A DNA stretch of 64,000 bases from NCBI RefSeq assembly GCF_910592395.1, contig NC_088308.1:21157501-21221500 (forward strand), read 5' to 3'. Of the stretch, positions 1 through 10,955 are shown in pieces. Both the position numbers and the translations under genes were made by a program. How positions within the stretch are numbered: position 1 is the stretch's first letter; every line of letters starts with the position of its first letter. Origin of the DNA: Lineus longissimus (Eukaryota > Nemertea > Pilidiophora > Heteronemertea > Lineidae). The notes under the pieces were generated by a model. It saw only the letters and a program-made list of their open reading frames with translations, was not told the DNA's origin and did not search any database.

Positions 1-972
1 TGGTTGCAATTTTTTCTGAATTGATTTTGACCATTAGAGAGATCTGGTACCAGGCTGTAGTAGTGATACACACAAAGGAACAGCACTGTGAATGAATTGT
101 TATGCAGCAAGCACTACAGAATCTTCCACGCAAAACATGATATAGTGATTTAGATTGTAAGATACAATAAATCAGGAATAACAGACAGGTATTGGTGAAG
201 CAATTCATTTGTCACTGTAGGGTGTCCTTGTAACCGCTCAAAGAACTTATTCGTGGCCATTCAAAACTCTCTGTTGTTATAAGCATTTCGCGACAGCTTG
301 CCTTTAAAGAAGGGTCTAAAATGGAGTCCTGAGGTACCTGAAGCATGATACTATGTACAACCCAAAGGACTCCAACTTCACCATCCTAAAAAAATCTTCC
401 ACCAAAAGTCTAAGACAAAGATTAAGCCAGACGTAATAAGCCCAATGAACAGGAAGGTTGAGGTATCTGCCAAGTTGAAAGTGTAGACGATAGCATTTTT
501 CCAATAAACCTAAAAAAGAACCCCTTTTTTGCCTTTGAGAGTAAAAAAAAACACACTTTTGGTGTACACCCAATTCTCAAAAGGGTAAAAGCACTTTGCA
601 CTGTAACCGATGATGAAAACAATCCCCTACAAACAGTGTGCAGGCACTAATACTTCTACTCACCAAAAATTTAGAATGTATCTGTAATTTGAAATAAAAA
701 CTTCACACTTATTTTTAGGCCACGCACGACTAGATATGCAACCAACATGTAGGCTGCCTTCAAGGCATCTGGAACAACAGGCCAACAGGCCTAATCCCAA
801 TTGATCGCTTGAACTCGAAAAATGAACTTTTCCGTCCTTCAAAATGTGATATCAATCACCTTCAGCCTGGCCTCGGGGTGAGTAGTATCAAATTCCTCGA
901 GCCAGTAAAATCAGAAACACAGTAAGAACGAAACAGACAGATTGTGTTCCGACAGAAAAAGTTGTCACTTAC

Positions 973-3714
973 GTTCCCTGCAGCGGACCAGGAATGTGAG
1001 TACTTCTCTCCTTTTTACGCTTCTCTTCCCTCTCTTCGTCCCACTTCCTACAACAGATTGAGGAAAAACGTAAACAGGAAATAAAAGACGTGCCTTCAGA
1101 AGCTGGCATGTAAAAGATTCCTTTGAAAAATTGAGGGTACACAGAAGTGTCCGCTGAAATGCCTGGAGGCTGTCAAATTGAGAATACAACAACATTCATG
1201 ATTTAGAATGGCATGTATTTTTTCAAATATCACTAATATAGCCCAAATTACTGTATCTTATTGATATTATCAATTCCACATGGTACATTTCTTATTTATT
1301 TGTTTATGATACATGCATACTTACGCAGAAATGTTATCTAGTATTTCATTGTTCTTTCTGATCTTTTCTTCAAGATCTGCCAACATTGGACTCATAAAAG
1401 CCTGAAAGATAAAGAATCAGTAAGCAGATTTAGAAGAGTTAGGAGTAGCAAAATTACTGAGCAGACCGACTTATCAATCTCTTTGTTGACCCTTCCAATG
1501 AAAGCACAATTTTTTGTACATCTGAATTGATGCCTTGCTCAAGCAAATCCTCCTTTCTGCCAAATTCTCCACGAAATTTTACACAGCAAGGTATTTATTT
1601 TAAAGCATCACAACTGAAAAAAGAATTTAAGAATTTCATTTCTGGTCACAATGTTTGGTCTTTTTTAAATATCACGTGATGCCTAATGTGTCAATCGCTC
1701 ACATTTCAACATCAAGAATGTCCAGCCAGCTGAAATTCAAGTCTAAAACAACTGAACCAGAATGGGTCCACGTCACCAGATTCAGATTGACCGTGATTGC
1801 CTGCAGATGCAGTGCACATCACATGTTATTTGAGATTGACCGTGATTGCCTGCAGATGCAGTGCACATCACATGTTATTTCGTGTTTGACCAAGTCCGAG
1901 TGTGTGAACTACAAATGTTGTCATCCGAATCAATATAACAGGAAGTCTAGCCTTTATATTTCACATTATCAAGTCTGGAGGCAGTGAATGGGTGAAATTG
2001 ATAGGGCCAGCAGTGTACTGCTGATAGGGCCTAATCTCAGCATTTAGAACAGATTGACCAGAATAAGAGAAGAAACACAAGCTGTTACAGCTTGCAATTG
2101 CATTGACTGCTGTGCTATGAAATCAATTCTGATCAATGCAAATGGAGACATAGCTGACATTTGTTGTGTTCTCACAATGGTTGAGTACAATGAAATTATG
2201 AATATCCATATAATAAAACATATGTTCACTCCGAGAATGAGGTGTAGCAATTTTTTTTTTTTCTGAGTACTTGATCGTTGCTTGTTTTTTTCCTGGTTAG
2301 ATTCATGCAGAACTCTTATTTGACAGTTATGTGCGGCCTGTCCCCATGAGAGTAACACTAATAGTATAATTCTAGCAAGTTCAATTCCTGGCCCTATTTT
2401 ATTTTCCCATTCTTATTACTTAACACTAATACAATAAAGTACTGTATAATATTTGCAGAGTGTATTTTAGATGGAACCATATGCTCGGTAAACAGTAAAA
2501 ATCCTGTCCACATAGATTTACTGATCAGCCCGCCCCAGCCTGAGGGTCTCAACATGATGCAATAAATTGATATTTGAAACTTTCCCCAAGTGTTTATTAT
2601 TTGATAGAGCAAACTTCCAACATTTTTAGGGAAGTATTTTAAAATGAAAAGACCACTTTTCATACAGTTCTTCTTTTTTAAAGTTACTATTGTAAATTGT
2701 AAAAACTGTATATTGTCTTACGTCATTGTACAAGGACAGTTAAACCTTTCCAACCTTTCCTCTGTCACACGCATGCTCAACTGCACTTTTTATTCAATTC
2801 TAAATCTGTAGTGTATCATAAGGACATGTCCCCAACAGAATGAATAGAGATCAATGTTCTAACAGCACATTTATGCAGACTTATCCCCTGGGTCCTAAAT
2901 AAGGCAAGGATTATAGTTGCACAATAGGCCACCCTGATGCTGGTGCCAAAGAATCAATATTTTTGTTAAAAATAGTTTCAGCAAAAGATCCATGCAATAA
3001 AAATATACAATGCAGCGGACTGACACAGTGAGTGACAGAAGAAAAAAAGATAAATAAATTTGAGAGATCAGAAGGCTCGGTTTTTGTGGAGGGGGTTGGG
3101 GATGGAGGTCTCCCACTAGTCAATAGTCTCACTCTCAGGTAGTCAGCTGGGAGGGAAGTAAAGAGGACTTTGTTTTACGAGCCTGTCTGACTGTGAAAAC
3201 ACTCCATAGGGAACCAGATAGAACCCTTATGTTTTTATGTTCTTATTAGGCTATAGGCCTAGGCCCTAGGTTTTTCGGGGGTGGAGCGCGTCAAGTCTCT
3301 CCCTCTCACAGTCTCCGTCGGTCTGCGTTAGTGTGTACGGCCAGCCACCATGCATTCCATTACCATGTCATGATTACAACATGAAGTAGGACAGCTTTAC
3401 ACACACCACTAATCATTTTTACGCTTGTAAACTATGCACCATATCGAAACAACATGAATATGTCATCAAGTTACCTGTCCCAACCGTGCATGTCTTTTGA
3501 CAGTGACGTCCATTTCCTCTTCAGCACTCATCGTGGGTTTTGTTGCAGTTTTCATCGGAACGGGACTTTCAGGTTCCTTAGGGCTGTGCCCGTTCAAAGG
3601 ACCTTTATCCTGGTTTACAGTTTCTGGTGTAGACATTGCACCAGGTGTTTTCAGGGGGGAATTTTCGTTAATTTTTTCAAGGCTGCTGACCGGTTTTGAG
3701 TCACTGTCCGCCAT
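973..3714 (-). CDS. Unrecognised gene, 5' part, charged coiled-coil protein (three exons resolved)
   Basis: I do not recognise this protein. Three minus-strand exons join with matching phases: 3475-3714 (ATG at 3714-3712), 1325-1401 and 973-1047. All have GT donors and AG acceptors. The first exon encodes about 80 polar residues, starting MADSDSKPVSSLEK, rich in Ser, Pro, Lys and Glu, and probably disordered. Exons 2 and 3 encode a helical stretch containing LEEKIRKNNEILDNI and then a run of Glu, Arg and Lys (EREEKRKKE), typical of a coiled coil or charged helix. No signal peptide or membrane segment is visible. The exon after 973 was not found with certainty: a stretch at about 845-895 is open on this strand, but its phase does not match. 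The remainder probably lies below 973 or outside the window. The gene diverges from the MFSD6-like gene. An intracellular, perhaps nuclear or cytoskeletal, role is only a guess. Confidence 0.55.
1784..1881. repeat. Tandem duplication, 49 bp x 2
   Basis: Two adjacent, nearly identical 49-bp copies begin at 1784 and 1833, each containing GACCGTGATTGCCTGCAGAT. They lie in the first intron of the minus-strand gene. The identity suggests a recent local duplication. Confidence 0.9.
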
Positions 3715-4445
3715 CTTTACACGCTGGCAGAGGAATGCCGGAAACAGACCATTTTACGTCAATAAATTTCGTTGTTTGCAGATTTAGCTAAATCTACAAT
3801 GTATTAAAAATAATGATAAATATGTTTAAAATTTCACTTAATGTTTCTATCAACTGTTATATTTTGAGAATTTATGTGAGTCAATTTAGAAGTAGGCCTA
3901 TCGCCAAGCGGTGAAAAATGACGTCGTGGCTTGCGGTTTGTCAAATTTCAGGTTATTTTTGTAATTTTTCTACAATTTTGCTCACTTATATTCCAATTTC
4001 TTTGGATATAAACATTCAGCAGTACTTATGTTTTGATTATGTAAAGTTTTGGGCAGGTTATCACTATGTATTGTGAATAAAATCGGCATGAAACTTCCCA
4101 AAATTACAGTTTTCACTTTTCTTAGTCAGGGTGTTCCAAAAAATAAAACCTGGTTGCAAGATTCAGAGATCTGGGTATTCCTTCCTTGCTCACTTCACAG
4201 GGATGCTGTGAGTTAAGTGGCTAATTGAAGACCAAATATTCCTCTTCTAGTACACAATACATGCAATATGACACTTTTTAAGGATTTTCGGTCCCGGATG
4301 TGCATATTGTCATTGATGATTTACGTCATTGGCTGGCTCTGTTAATAGCTGATTGGTCAGTTATATCCGGAACCGAAGTTCTTAAGTGTCTTATCAGGAA
4401 GGAATCAGGAAATATCACTGACACTGCCCTTTTCTTATCTTTTTT
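3715..4445. promoter_or_regulatory. Probable divergent promoter region
   Basis: This 0.7-kb interval separates the ATG of the minus-strand gene (3714) from the splice acceptor (AG at about 4446) of the exon carrying the MFSD6-like CDS. It holds a CRE-like TGACGTCG near 3918, a second CRE-like TTACGTCA at 4321, two inverted CCAAT boxes (ATTGG near 4329 and 4352) and ETS-like CCGGAA near 4368. That cluster is typical of TATA-less housekeeping promoters. The sites are read directly; promoter function is inferred. The MFSD6-like gene probably has an untranslated first exon here. Confidence 0.45.
4270..4391. repeat. Imperfect inverted repeat in the divergent promoter
   Basis: The arms GACACTT..TTCGGTCCCGGAT and its near reverse complement (ATCCGGAACCGAA..AAGTGTC) face each other across about 65 bp that hold the CRE-like and CCAAT motifs. 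This could be a small MITE captured by the promoter, or paired ETS-type sites. Confidence 0.5.
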
Positions 4446-4525
4446 AGGGTGGAGATTGTGTTCAAACTGAGGTCCGAAAAGATGAGTGACTCTTTAAACT
4501 AAAAGTGGGTTGCAGTGAAAGTTCT

Positions 4526-6298
4526 ATGGGCCGTAAAGTAAATCTACGCAAGAAGATGGCTGGTGATAGAACTGTCGATGTCTACAAGTCAAGACGTACT
4601 ACAAATATTTTCTTCTTCTTTGTGGCTGCTGCCAAGGCCTCACTATTTCCTTTCCTGACTCTGTATTTCCGCCTCCTTGGGCTGAGTGCTACTCAGACAG
4701 GGATACTATGTGGCAGCAAGGCATTGATGGCCATGTGGACCACACCAGCATGGGGAAACTGCGCGGCAAGATTTGAGAGGCGGCGCAGTGTTCTACTCTT
4801 CAGTGTGTTTCTACTCATTGCAGTTAACTTGGGACTGACGTTAGTTCCTCCTGTAGACAAGGATGAGTCTCTAATGTTCTGTCACCACAATAATTCAACA
4901 ATAATCAACAAAGCTACAAATGGAACAGGTCTTCCTTTTACAACAACTCTGGTTGCTCATACGACTGAAATGCCCAACAACGGTACTGGTACACTGCCAC
5001 TAACTGCTGAATTGCCTACCGTGTCAACCATTACTCCATCAAGAACTACTTTGCAGGGTGGCACTACCACTTTATCTCCTTCCAAGTTAACTCCTCAGCC
5101 AGGACAGCCGAGTAACACAACTAAACACAGTGCTCAAAATTCCTCATCAGCTGGTACACCATCAGAAGCAAACACGCGAAGGCGAATTAAGCGAGATGTT
5201 TCCGATACATTCCACAGTATTGGAACGTCAATTACATCAAAGTTGTATGCATGGAAGGATGAACTTTATGCACTGAAGTATCGGACATTCATCATCGTCC
5301 TCGTGATTATCCTCATCGGGGAGCTGCTGTCGTCTCCAGTTGAACGAATTGCCGATGATGCTTGGTTTGACTTGTTAGATAATATCGACGATTTGGAGAA
5401 GTATGGTCAGCATCGTACATGGGCCAGCGCAGCTTATGTAATCTATGCCATTGCTGTGGCCGCAGTCGTCGATAACACTGACTGCCTCTTGAAATTCCAG
5501 ATAAATCATTTCATGATTCATTTCTATGTCTTTGCCGCACTGATGGCGATGGCGTTCTTCACTGCCTTATTCTATCCGATTTACGATACAGAAAAACCAA
5601 GGAAGCGTGCTGCAAAGAGTCGGCTGAAAGTCCTCTGCAGTGATTGCCGTAGTGGTATGTTCATGTTGACAGCAATTGTTGTCGGTTTTGTGTACGCTAG
5701 CATCAATTGTTTTCTGTTCTGGCGAGTTCAGGACATCGGAGGCAGTGAGATACAAATGGGGACAGGATTCTGTGTTGGGGCACTGTCCGAGTTCATCTTC
5801 CTTCTCTTCGGGCACAGATTCATACTGAAAATTGGTAGTGGATACGCAATATGTATTGGAATTCTCTGCCTAAGCATTCGCTTGCTCTATTTTTCATTCC
5901 TGTGGACACCGTGGGCTCTTGTTGGGATTGAAGTCCTGAGTGGTTTCAGTGGTGCAGGGATCTGGATGGCCCTCCTATCTTACCATGACTTCAACATCAA
6001 CCCAAGGACTGGTCGAGGTGTTGCTACAGTACTTCAAGCGTTGTATTATGGACTTGGCTATGCTGCTGGAGCTATGATCTCTGGCTATGTCTATGACACT
6101 TTTGGTCTCCCCATTGTCTACCAGGGAGCATGCATTATTTCCTTTGTGTGGGGTGTGTTTTTTGCCATTATGAACAGATGCTTGCCAAAACGTACAAGAG
6201 TGAGGTATCAGAAACTTCTCCAAGACGAGGATAACTTCAGCGACACTTCTGATGGGTTTGAAGATGATTGGTTAGAGATGGCGTTGAAAGAGCGCTAG
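4526..6298 (+). CDS. MFSD6: MFSD6-like major facilitator transporter
   Basis: This is a multi-pass membrane protein of the MFS_1_like type (MFSD6 family), 590 residues from the ATG at 4526. A second in-frame ATG at 4556 is also possible. The open frame continues upstream to 4505 but without an ATG. The exon begins at an AG acceptor near 4446, so the whole CDS lies in one exon. The N-terminal half has an amphipathic start (YKSRRTTNIFFFF), TM1-TM2, and then a long luminal or extracellular loop (residues about 110-245) rich in Thr and Ser with several N-glycosylation sequons and a dibasic RRRIKR (218-223). The C-terminal half carries the family hallmarks: a GELLSSPVERIADD-like segment, a W-S stretch before a helix, and SEF..LLFGHRFILKIG. 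Human MFSD6 is longer (791 residues), mainly at its C-terminal tail. The transported substrate is not established for the family. The acidic C-terminus ends with TAG at 6296-6298. Confidence 0.9.
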   Translation: MGRKVNLRKKMAGDRTVDVYKSRRTTNIFFFFVAAAKASLFPFLTLYFRLLGLSATQTGILCGSKALMAMWTTPAWGNCAARFERRRSVLLFSVFLLIAVNLGLTLVPPVDKDESLMFCHHNNSTIINKATNGTGLPFTTTLVAHTTEMPNNGTGTLPLTAELPTVSTITPSRTTLQGGTTTLSPSKLTPQPGQPSNTTKHSAQNSSSAGTPSEANTRRRIKRDVSDTFHSIGTSITSKLYAWKDELYALKYRTFIIVLVIILIGELLSSPVERIADDAWFDLLDNIDDLEKYGQHRTWASAAYVIYAIAVAAVVDNTDCLLKFQINHFMIHFYVFAALMAMAFFTALFYPIYDTEKPRKRAAKSRLKVLCSDCRSGMFMLTAIVVGFVYASINCFLFWRVQDIGGSEIQMGTGFCVGALSEFIFLLFGHRFILKIGSGYAICIGILCLSIRLLYFSFLWTPWALVGIEVLSGFSGAGIWMALLSYHDFNINPRTGRGVATVLQALYYGLGYAAGAMISGYVYDTFGLPIVYQGACIISFVWGVFFAIMNRCLPKRTRVRYQKLLQDEDNFSDTSDGFEDDWLEMALKER

Positions 6299-6385
6299 AC
6301 ACATAGTTAAATCAGGGTATAAACTAATTAGGCGTATTTGACATTTTGGTGGTTCCGAGAAATGTGCAATAATAATTCATAACCC

Positions 6386-6538
6386 AATAAAAAGAAGAAG
6401 TTTTGAGGAGTGTTTTTTGTGTACATGTATTGCACATCAGCCAGTACAGCTTACAGTACAAATACAATTTACATTTGTATGACTTTTAAAAAGTTCATTG
6501 CCATGTGCTACATGTGCAATGTATGACAAGGTAATAAA
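6386..6538 (+). promoter_or_regulatory. Polyadenylation signals of the MFSD6-like gene
   Basis: AATAAA hexamers lie at 6386-6391 and 6533-6538, about 90 and 235 bp after the stop codon. Which one is used cannot be decided from sequence alone. Confidence 0.5.
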
Positions 6539-6760
6539 ATTAGTTTTGACAAAAATACAGACATATGTACATTTAGTTCATCCTGAGTTGATGACATGTT
6601 CAAATTCCAAAGAGATTGGCAATTTTTTTGTAATGTAGATACATTAATATTTGTGCAATATTCTGTTAGTTAAATTTTTCTGTTGACGTGATCGTAGTGA
6701 GCTGTGTTCAACCTACACTGTATGCTAAGTAACATGTCTGCATTGTACATGTTGGTTTGT

Positions 6761-6920
6761 ATTAAAGTCAAACCCAGGTAGTTTTAAACTTACTGACAGT
6801 TTGAATAATGTAGCTGGCATTATGGAGCAATAGAGTGAAGTATTAAAGTCAAACCCAGGTAGTTTTAAACTTACTGACAGTTTGAATAATGTAGCTGGCA
6901 TTATGGAGAAATAGAGTGAA
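6761..6920. repeat. Tandem duplication, 81 bp x 2
   Basis: Two nearly identical copies start at 6761 and 6842 (ATTAAAGTCAAACCCAGGTA). They lie downstream of the MFSD6-like gene, possibly within a long 3' UTR. The copies differ by only a few bases, which indicates a recent event. Confidence 0.92.
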
Positions 6921-9900
6921 TTGCTTCCATCGAGTGTCTTTACCTTCATGAGTACGTTTTGAGTCACCATCTCACATGCAATGACTTATTGAGGTTCTCA
7001 AAAAGGTGTGATAGAACATTCCAAGCAAAAAGTCTATATCGATTCTTTGTAAAAATGTAGTGTATTGCTTTTTGGGCATTTGAATGATTGGTGCTGGGAT
7101 ACAATTTCTTCCAGCTAATTGCTAATTTGAGTATGCTTTTGCTAAGCATTTGAATATTTTGATTGTATTTATTTTTGACAGCATTGTTGCTTCCTTGATT
7201 TTTCTGTTGCTAGAACGTTGTCTTATTTCTGTACAAATTCTACTGTATGACAGTACAGAAAGCTAAGGTTTGCTGGTCCACTTGACATATAATGAACTGC
7301 TTTGAACTCTAGTCTTCCATAATTATGTTGCCTTTGGAGACAATTTTAATTGTCACATGTATTATTTGCAGGGATCAATGCGGTGTACTTGCATGTATAT
7401 AATGTACTGTTTCCTCTCTGTGCCTTAATCACACTCAATGTTGACAGACATGACTGTTGTTTCTAACTCATTCCTTCCTGGTGTTTCCAGTATTATCATG
7501 TCGAAGGACTTTGTAACCAACGTAAGGACACTTTTGTCAATCCTTATATTTTTGACATCAAGTCAAGAGGATGTTTGCATCTAGAAGGATTACTGCATAT
7601 TGGCTGTATGTTGAGCTGTCCAGAGATTTGTTATGCTTTACCATAGAATTGTTAAAAAGAGCACGCTTTTTCTACGCATTTACTTTTGGATGTATTTCTA
7701 GTCTAAAGACATTCCTCTTTCTGGTGATGGTTGTGACATTGAACTGCTTACCTTTTCATACTCAAGGTTTCAATTAAAGGAGGAGAGATTTAACAACATG
7801 CATGTTATATATATTTTTGGTGGAGATGGGTATATTTTATTGAAATGAAAAAATCCAAATTAATTGGATAAAGATTGTAGATTTGTCTTTTGCAAAGGGA
7901 TAAAGTTGTTTTCTTCTATGTATTGATATATGATATCTATATTCTAAATAAGCAAAGGTTCTGCTTTGAATGTTGGTTGAGGCTTCCAGATACTTTAATA
8001 AATATTTACTGAAAAAATTGAGATCTTGAAATTTTCTTCTTTCTTTTCTCTGATGAAAGGAAACTTTCACATAACTCAATTGTTTTTTTGGTACACCCCA
8101 TAATGGCCATTGGACTAAAGAATGGTCTGGTTTGCAATGGCAGTGTGCACTTGTCAACCTCAACCTCTTGGCGTACCAGATTGATCATTAGCAAAACGCT
8201 TTCCCGATAATCTTTCTGCCGAATACATAGAAGGGGTATTAATGGCAGTTCATTCAGTCAGAATGGCTAATTAATTGCTTCCAGACAATTTTTATTACCC
8301 GTGTTATGATGGGTATATAAAGCCTCTGAAATGATCTCATCACATCTGTGCAATTACTGTTTTTTATTGTTATTGTTTTATTGTTAGTCATAGTGTGAAA
8401 CACATTACAGCTGATCTAACGGACAAAAATCCATACATTTTTATACCCCAATGATATGATGGGATTTCTCATTATAATGTTTTACCGGAATAAAGCACAA
8501 TATGACCGTTACGAATCTAGCAGTCGCCACAACTATTTTTGTGGGAACTTTTTTTTCTGGTGAAGTAAGCACCCCCTTACCTGTCACTATAACAGCATAT
8601 TTTCTCTGCCCCTAAATGTTGACGCGAACTCAAAAACTAAACCACCCTTTAGTTGATCTGGCCCATGGCCTAAAAGTCCTATCTGACTTGCGGGTGACCC
8701 AGTAATAAAGCAGTGAGGTACTTTTATGACAGTGCACAAACATCAGGAGCCATGGCATGATGATAATTACAGACAATGCACTTCTAATTGGTGGCCGTGG
8801 GGTTGATTTAGATCCATGTGGTAATTAGGAGGTCAGGAGTGTCACTTCATATGAAGGAATGTTGGGATGGAAGGACAGACTTTATTTGGGTTTTAGATGC
8901 AGGCTGAAACGGATGAGATCATACAGAAAGTAGCCTGCAAGTTCGGTACTGTCCTGCTGAAGTTCGACCCATCTACAATGAGACATCTAATATTTGTGAT
9001 AGGACAGTGGTGACAACCAAGCAGAGGATATGTCAGTTGTGACTGGAATGCATGAAGCACTAAACTGTGGTCAGTCTTTTTCTCCGAAGACAAGGTTGTG
9101 ACATGTGTGTATGACTGATAGTTGTCATCAAGTCTTTATCTCCGAAGACAAGGTTGTGACATGTGTGTATGACTGATTGTTGTCATCAAGTCTTTATCTC
9201 CGAAGACAAGGTTGTGACGTGTGTGTATGACTGATTGTTGTCATCAAGTCTTTATCTCCGAAGACAAGGTTGTGACTTGTGTGAATGACTGATAGTTGTC
9301 ATCAAGTCTTTATCTCCGAAGACAAGGTTGTGACATGTGTTAATGACTGATAGTGGTCCTCAAGTCTTTATCTCCGAAGACAAGGTTGTGACTTGTGTGA
9401 ATGACTGATAGTTGTCCTCAAGTCTTTATCTCCGAAGACAAGGTTGTGACTTGTGTGAATGACTGATAGTTGTCATCAAGTCTTTATCTCCGAAGACAAT
9501 GCAAGGTTGTGACATATGATGTGTGCATGACAGATTTGTGGTGTTGTCTTTGCCTGCCTGAATAGGGTGTGACCGAGCTCGTTATTGGGCTCCTAGAAAG
9601 ACTCTTGTGGTAGTCCATTTCGTATTCCTATTCATCTCTTGAGGAAGGACGAGGCTGGTCTACTGATTCATAGTTGTGGCACTGCCCGGTGATATTGGAC
9701 TTGGACTGGAGTCAATGGACAAATGCAAAATGTTGGAAGGTTTGTAATATGTGGCAAATAGCTCACAGAATGACTAAGACCACTTTCAAAAGAAACCACC
9801 ACACCACCTAATTATTAAATATTGGAGACCCACGCAACCTCCTGCTATTCAGTTCCAATCATTGACAACAGTGGGTAGCACAGTCTAATTTGGTGTCGGG

Positions 9901-10928
9901 GCAATGATATAATTGCTGCTCCCTGATCGAAGGTGGTCTGCTAAGACAAGTCGCTTTTCGTGTGTCCTGCAGGTAATTACTTCATTTTCCTCTAATTATC
10001 TCCGATTTAAATTGTGATATCGTGCTCTGTCATGTAGAGGACTAACCAAATATTAACTCAGTGAAACTTTTACTGGGATCGTCGGTGTATGTTTGCAAGA
10101 AATCTTTAGGAAGTTTTTGTCGTATAAGGCGCGCGGTGAAGTAAGGCACGGATAGTCGGTGTTATGGGGTTTTTAGTTATTATAGTTGTCTGCTATCAGG
10201 CAGCGGCATGCGCTGGGTAGGTTTAGGTGTTATTAGCATAGCCCGTAGTGTTACCTTGCTGACCATGAGCTTTTTGCGTATTAACAGAAGGGCAACACTA
10301 TAAAGCTAGTCGCAATATAAACTTAATGGTAAAGTGTTTTACCAAAGGCTACAGCCAGGCATCGATAGCAAGAGGTGTCTGTTGTATTTCGCAGTTGATT
10401 ATGCCATGTATAAGTATATATTAATGACTAGAATGTAAGGCTGCTTTGGGGTCCATTTTTAAACATCATCATCTCACCTTCAGTACCAATTATAAAGAGG
10501 TCTGTAGAGCAGTTTTGTAATTCTAAATCTTCCAGTAACAGACGAGTCTGGTTAGTATGGACAGTGTACAGTTCAGAGTTTCTGAAAAGGCCCTACTATG
10601 AATCAGGCCTAAAAATGTTGAATTGTTTTATTTTGCCTTTATTTTAAAGCTAGAGTAAGGATTCCAACTTTATATGGAACACAATCTAATTCCTTGGTTA
10701 TCTTTACTATTTCAAATTACATTTTGCCATTACAAGATTGCTATAGATAGCAAATTCTCAGAAATTTCACTTTCTTCTTGCAGATAAAAGGACCAGGAGT
10801 GATACATGTACCTATGATGAGAACTTGTGACTTTGCTTAGGCCTGGCATGGCTTAACCAATTAAGTGCCTATCATAGAGGTCATATTATATGGAATACAT
10901 TCTTGGATAATGTTGTTGGGATTTGTAC
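6921..10928. other. Intergenic stretch between the MFSD6-like and FRAS1-like genes
   Basis: No reading frame here looks like a real exon. Open frames are short and of low-complexity or AT-rich composition. The only structured feature is the 58-bp minisatellite at 9074-9532. The promoter and any untranslated leader of the FRAS1-like gene should lie towards the 3' end of this interval. I saw no clear TATA box. Confidence 0.6.
9074..9532. repeat. Minisatellite, 58-bp unit, about 8 copies
   Basis: The phrase GTCTTTATCTCCGAAGACAA recurs with an exact 58-bp period, at 9074, 9132, 9190, 9248, 9306, 9364, 9422 and 9480. Copies differ by single substitutions. The last has a 4-bp insertion and degenerates after about 9510. 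The array is intergenic. Confidence 0.95.
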
Positions 10929-10955
10929 ATGGTATTGATAGGCAGAGCTCTTGAT

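Noticed and set aside
845-895. Open stretch on the minus strand (EFDTTHPEARLK) as a fourth exon of the leftmost gene
   Set aside because: The only nearby AG (CTCGAG) would put it in the wrong phase after the donor at 973, so it was not added to the gene model.
10164-10216. Hydrophobic open frame MGFLVIIVVCYQAAACAG followed by a GTAGGT donor, resembling a signal-peptide exon
   Set aside because: It would end in phase 2, but exon 2 at 13670 needs phase 1. The exon at 10956-11013 fits in phase and also encodes a signal peptide.
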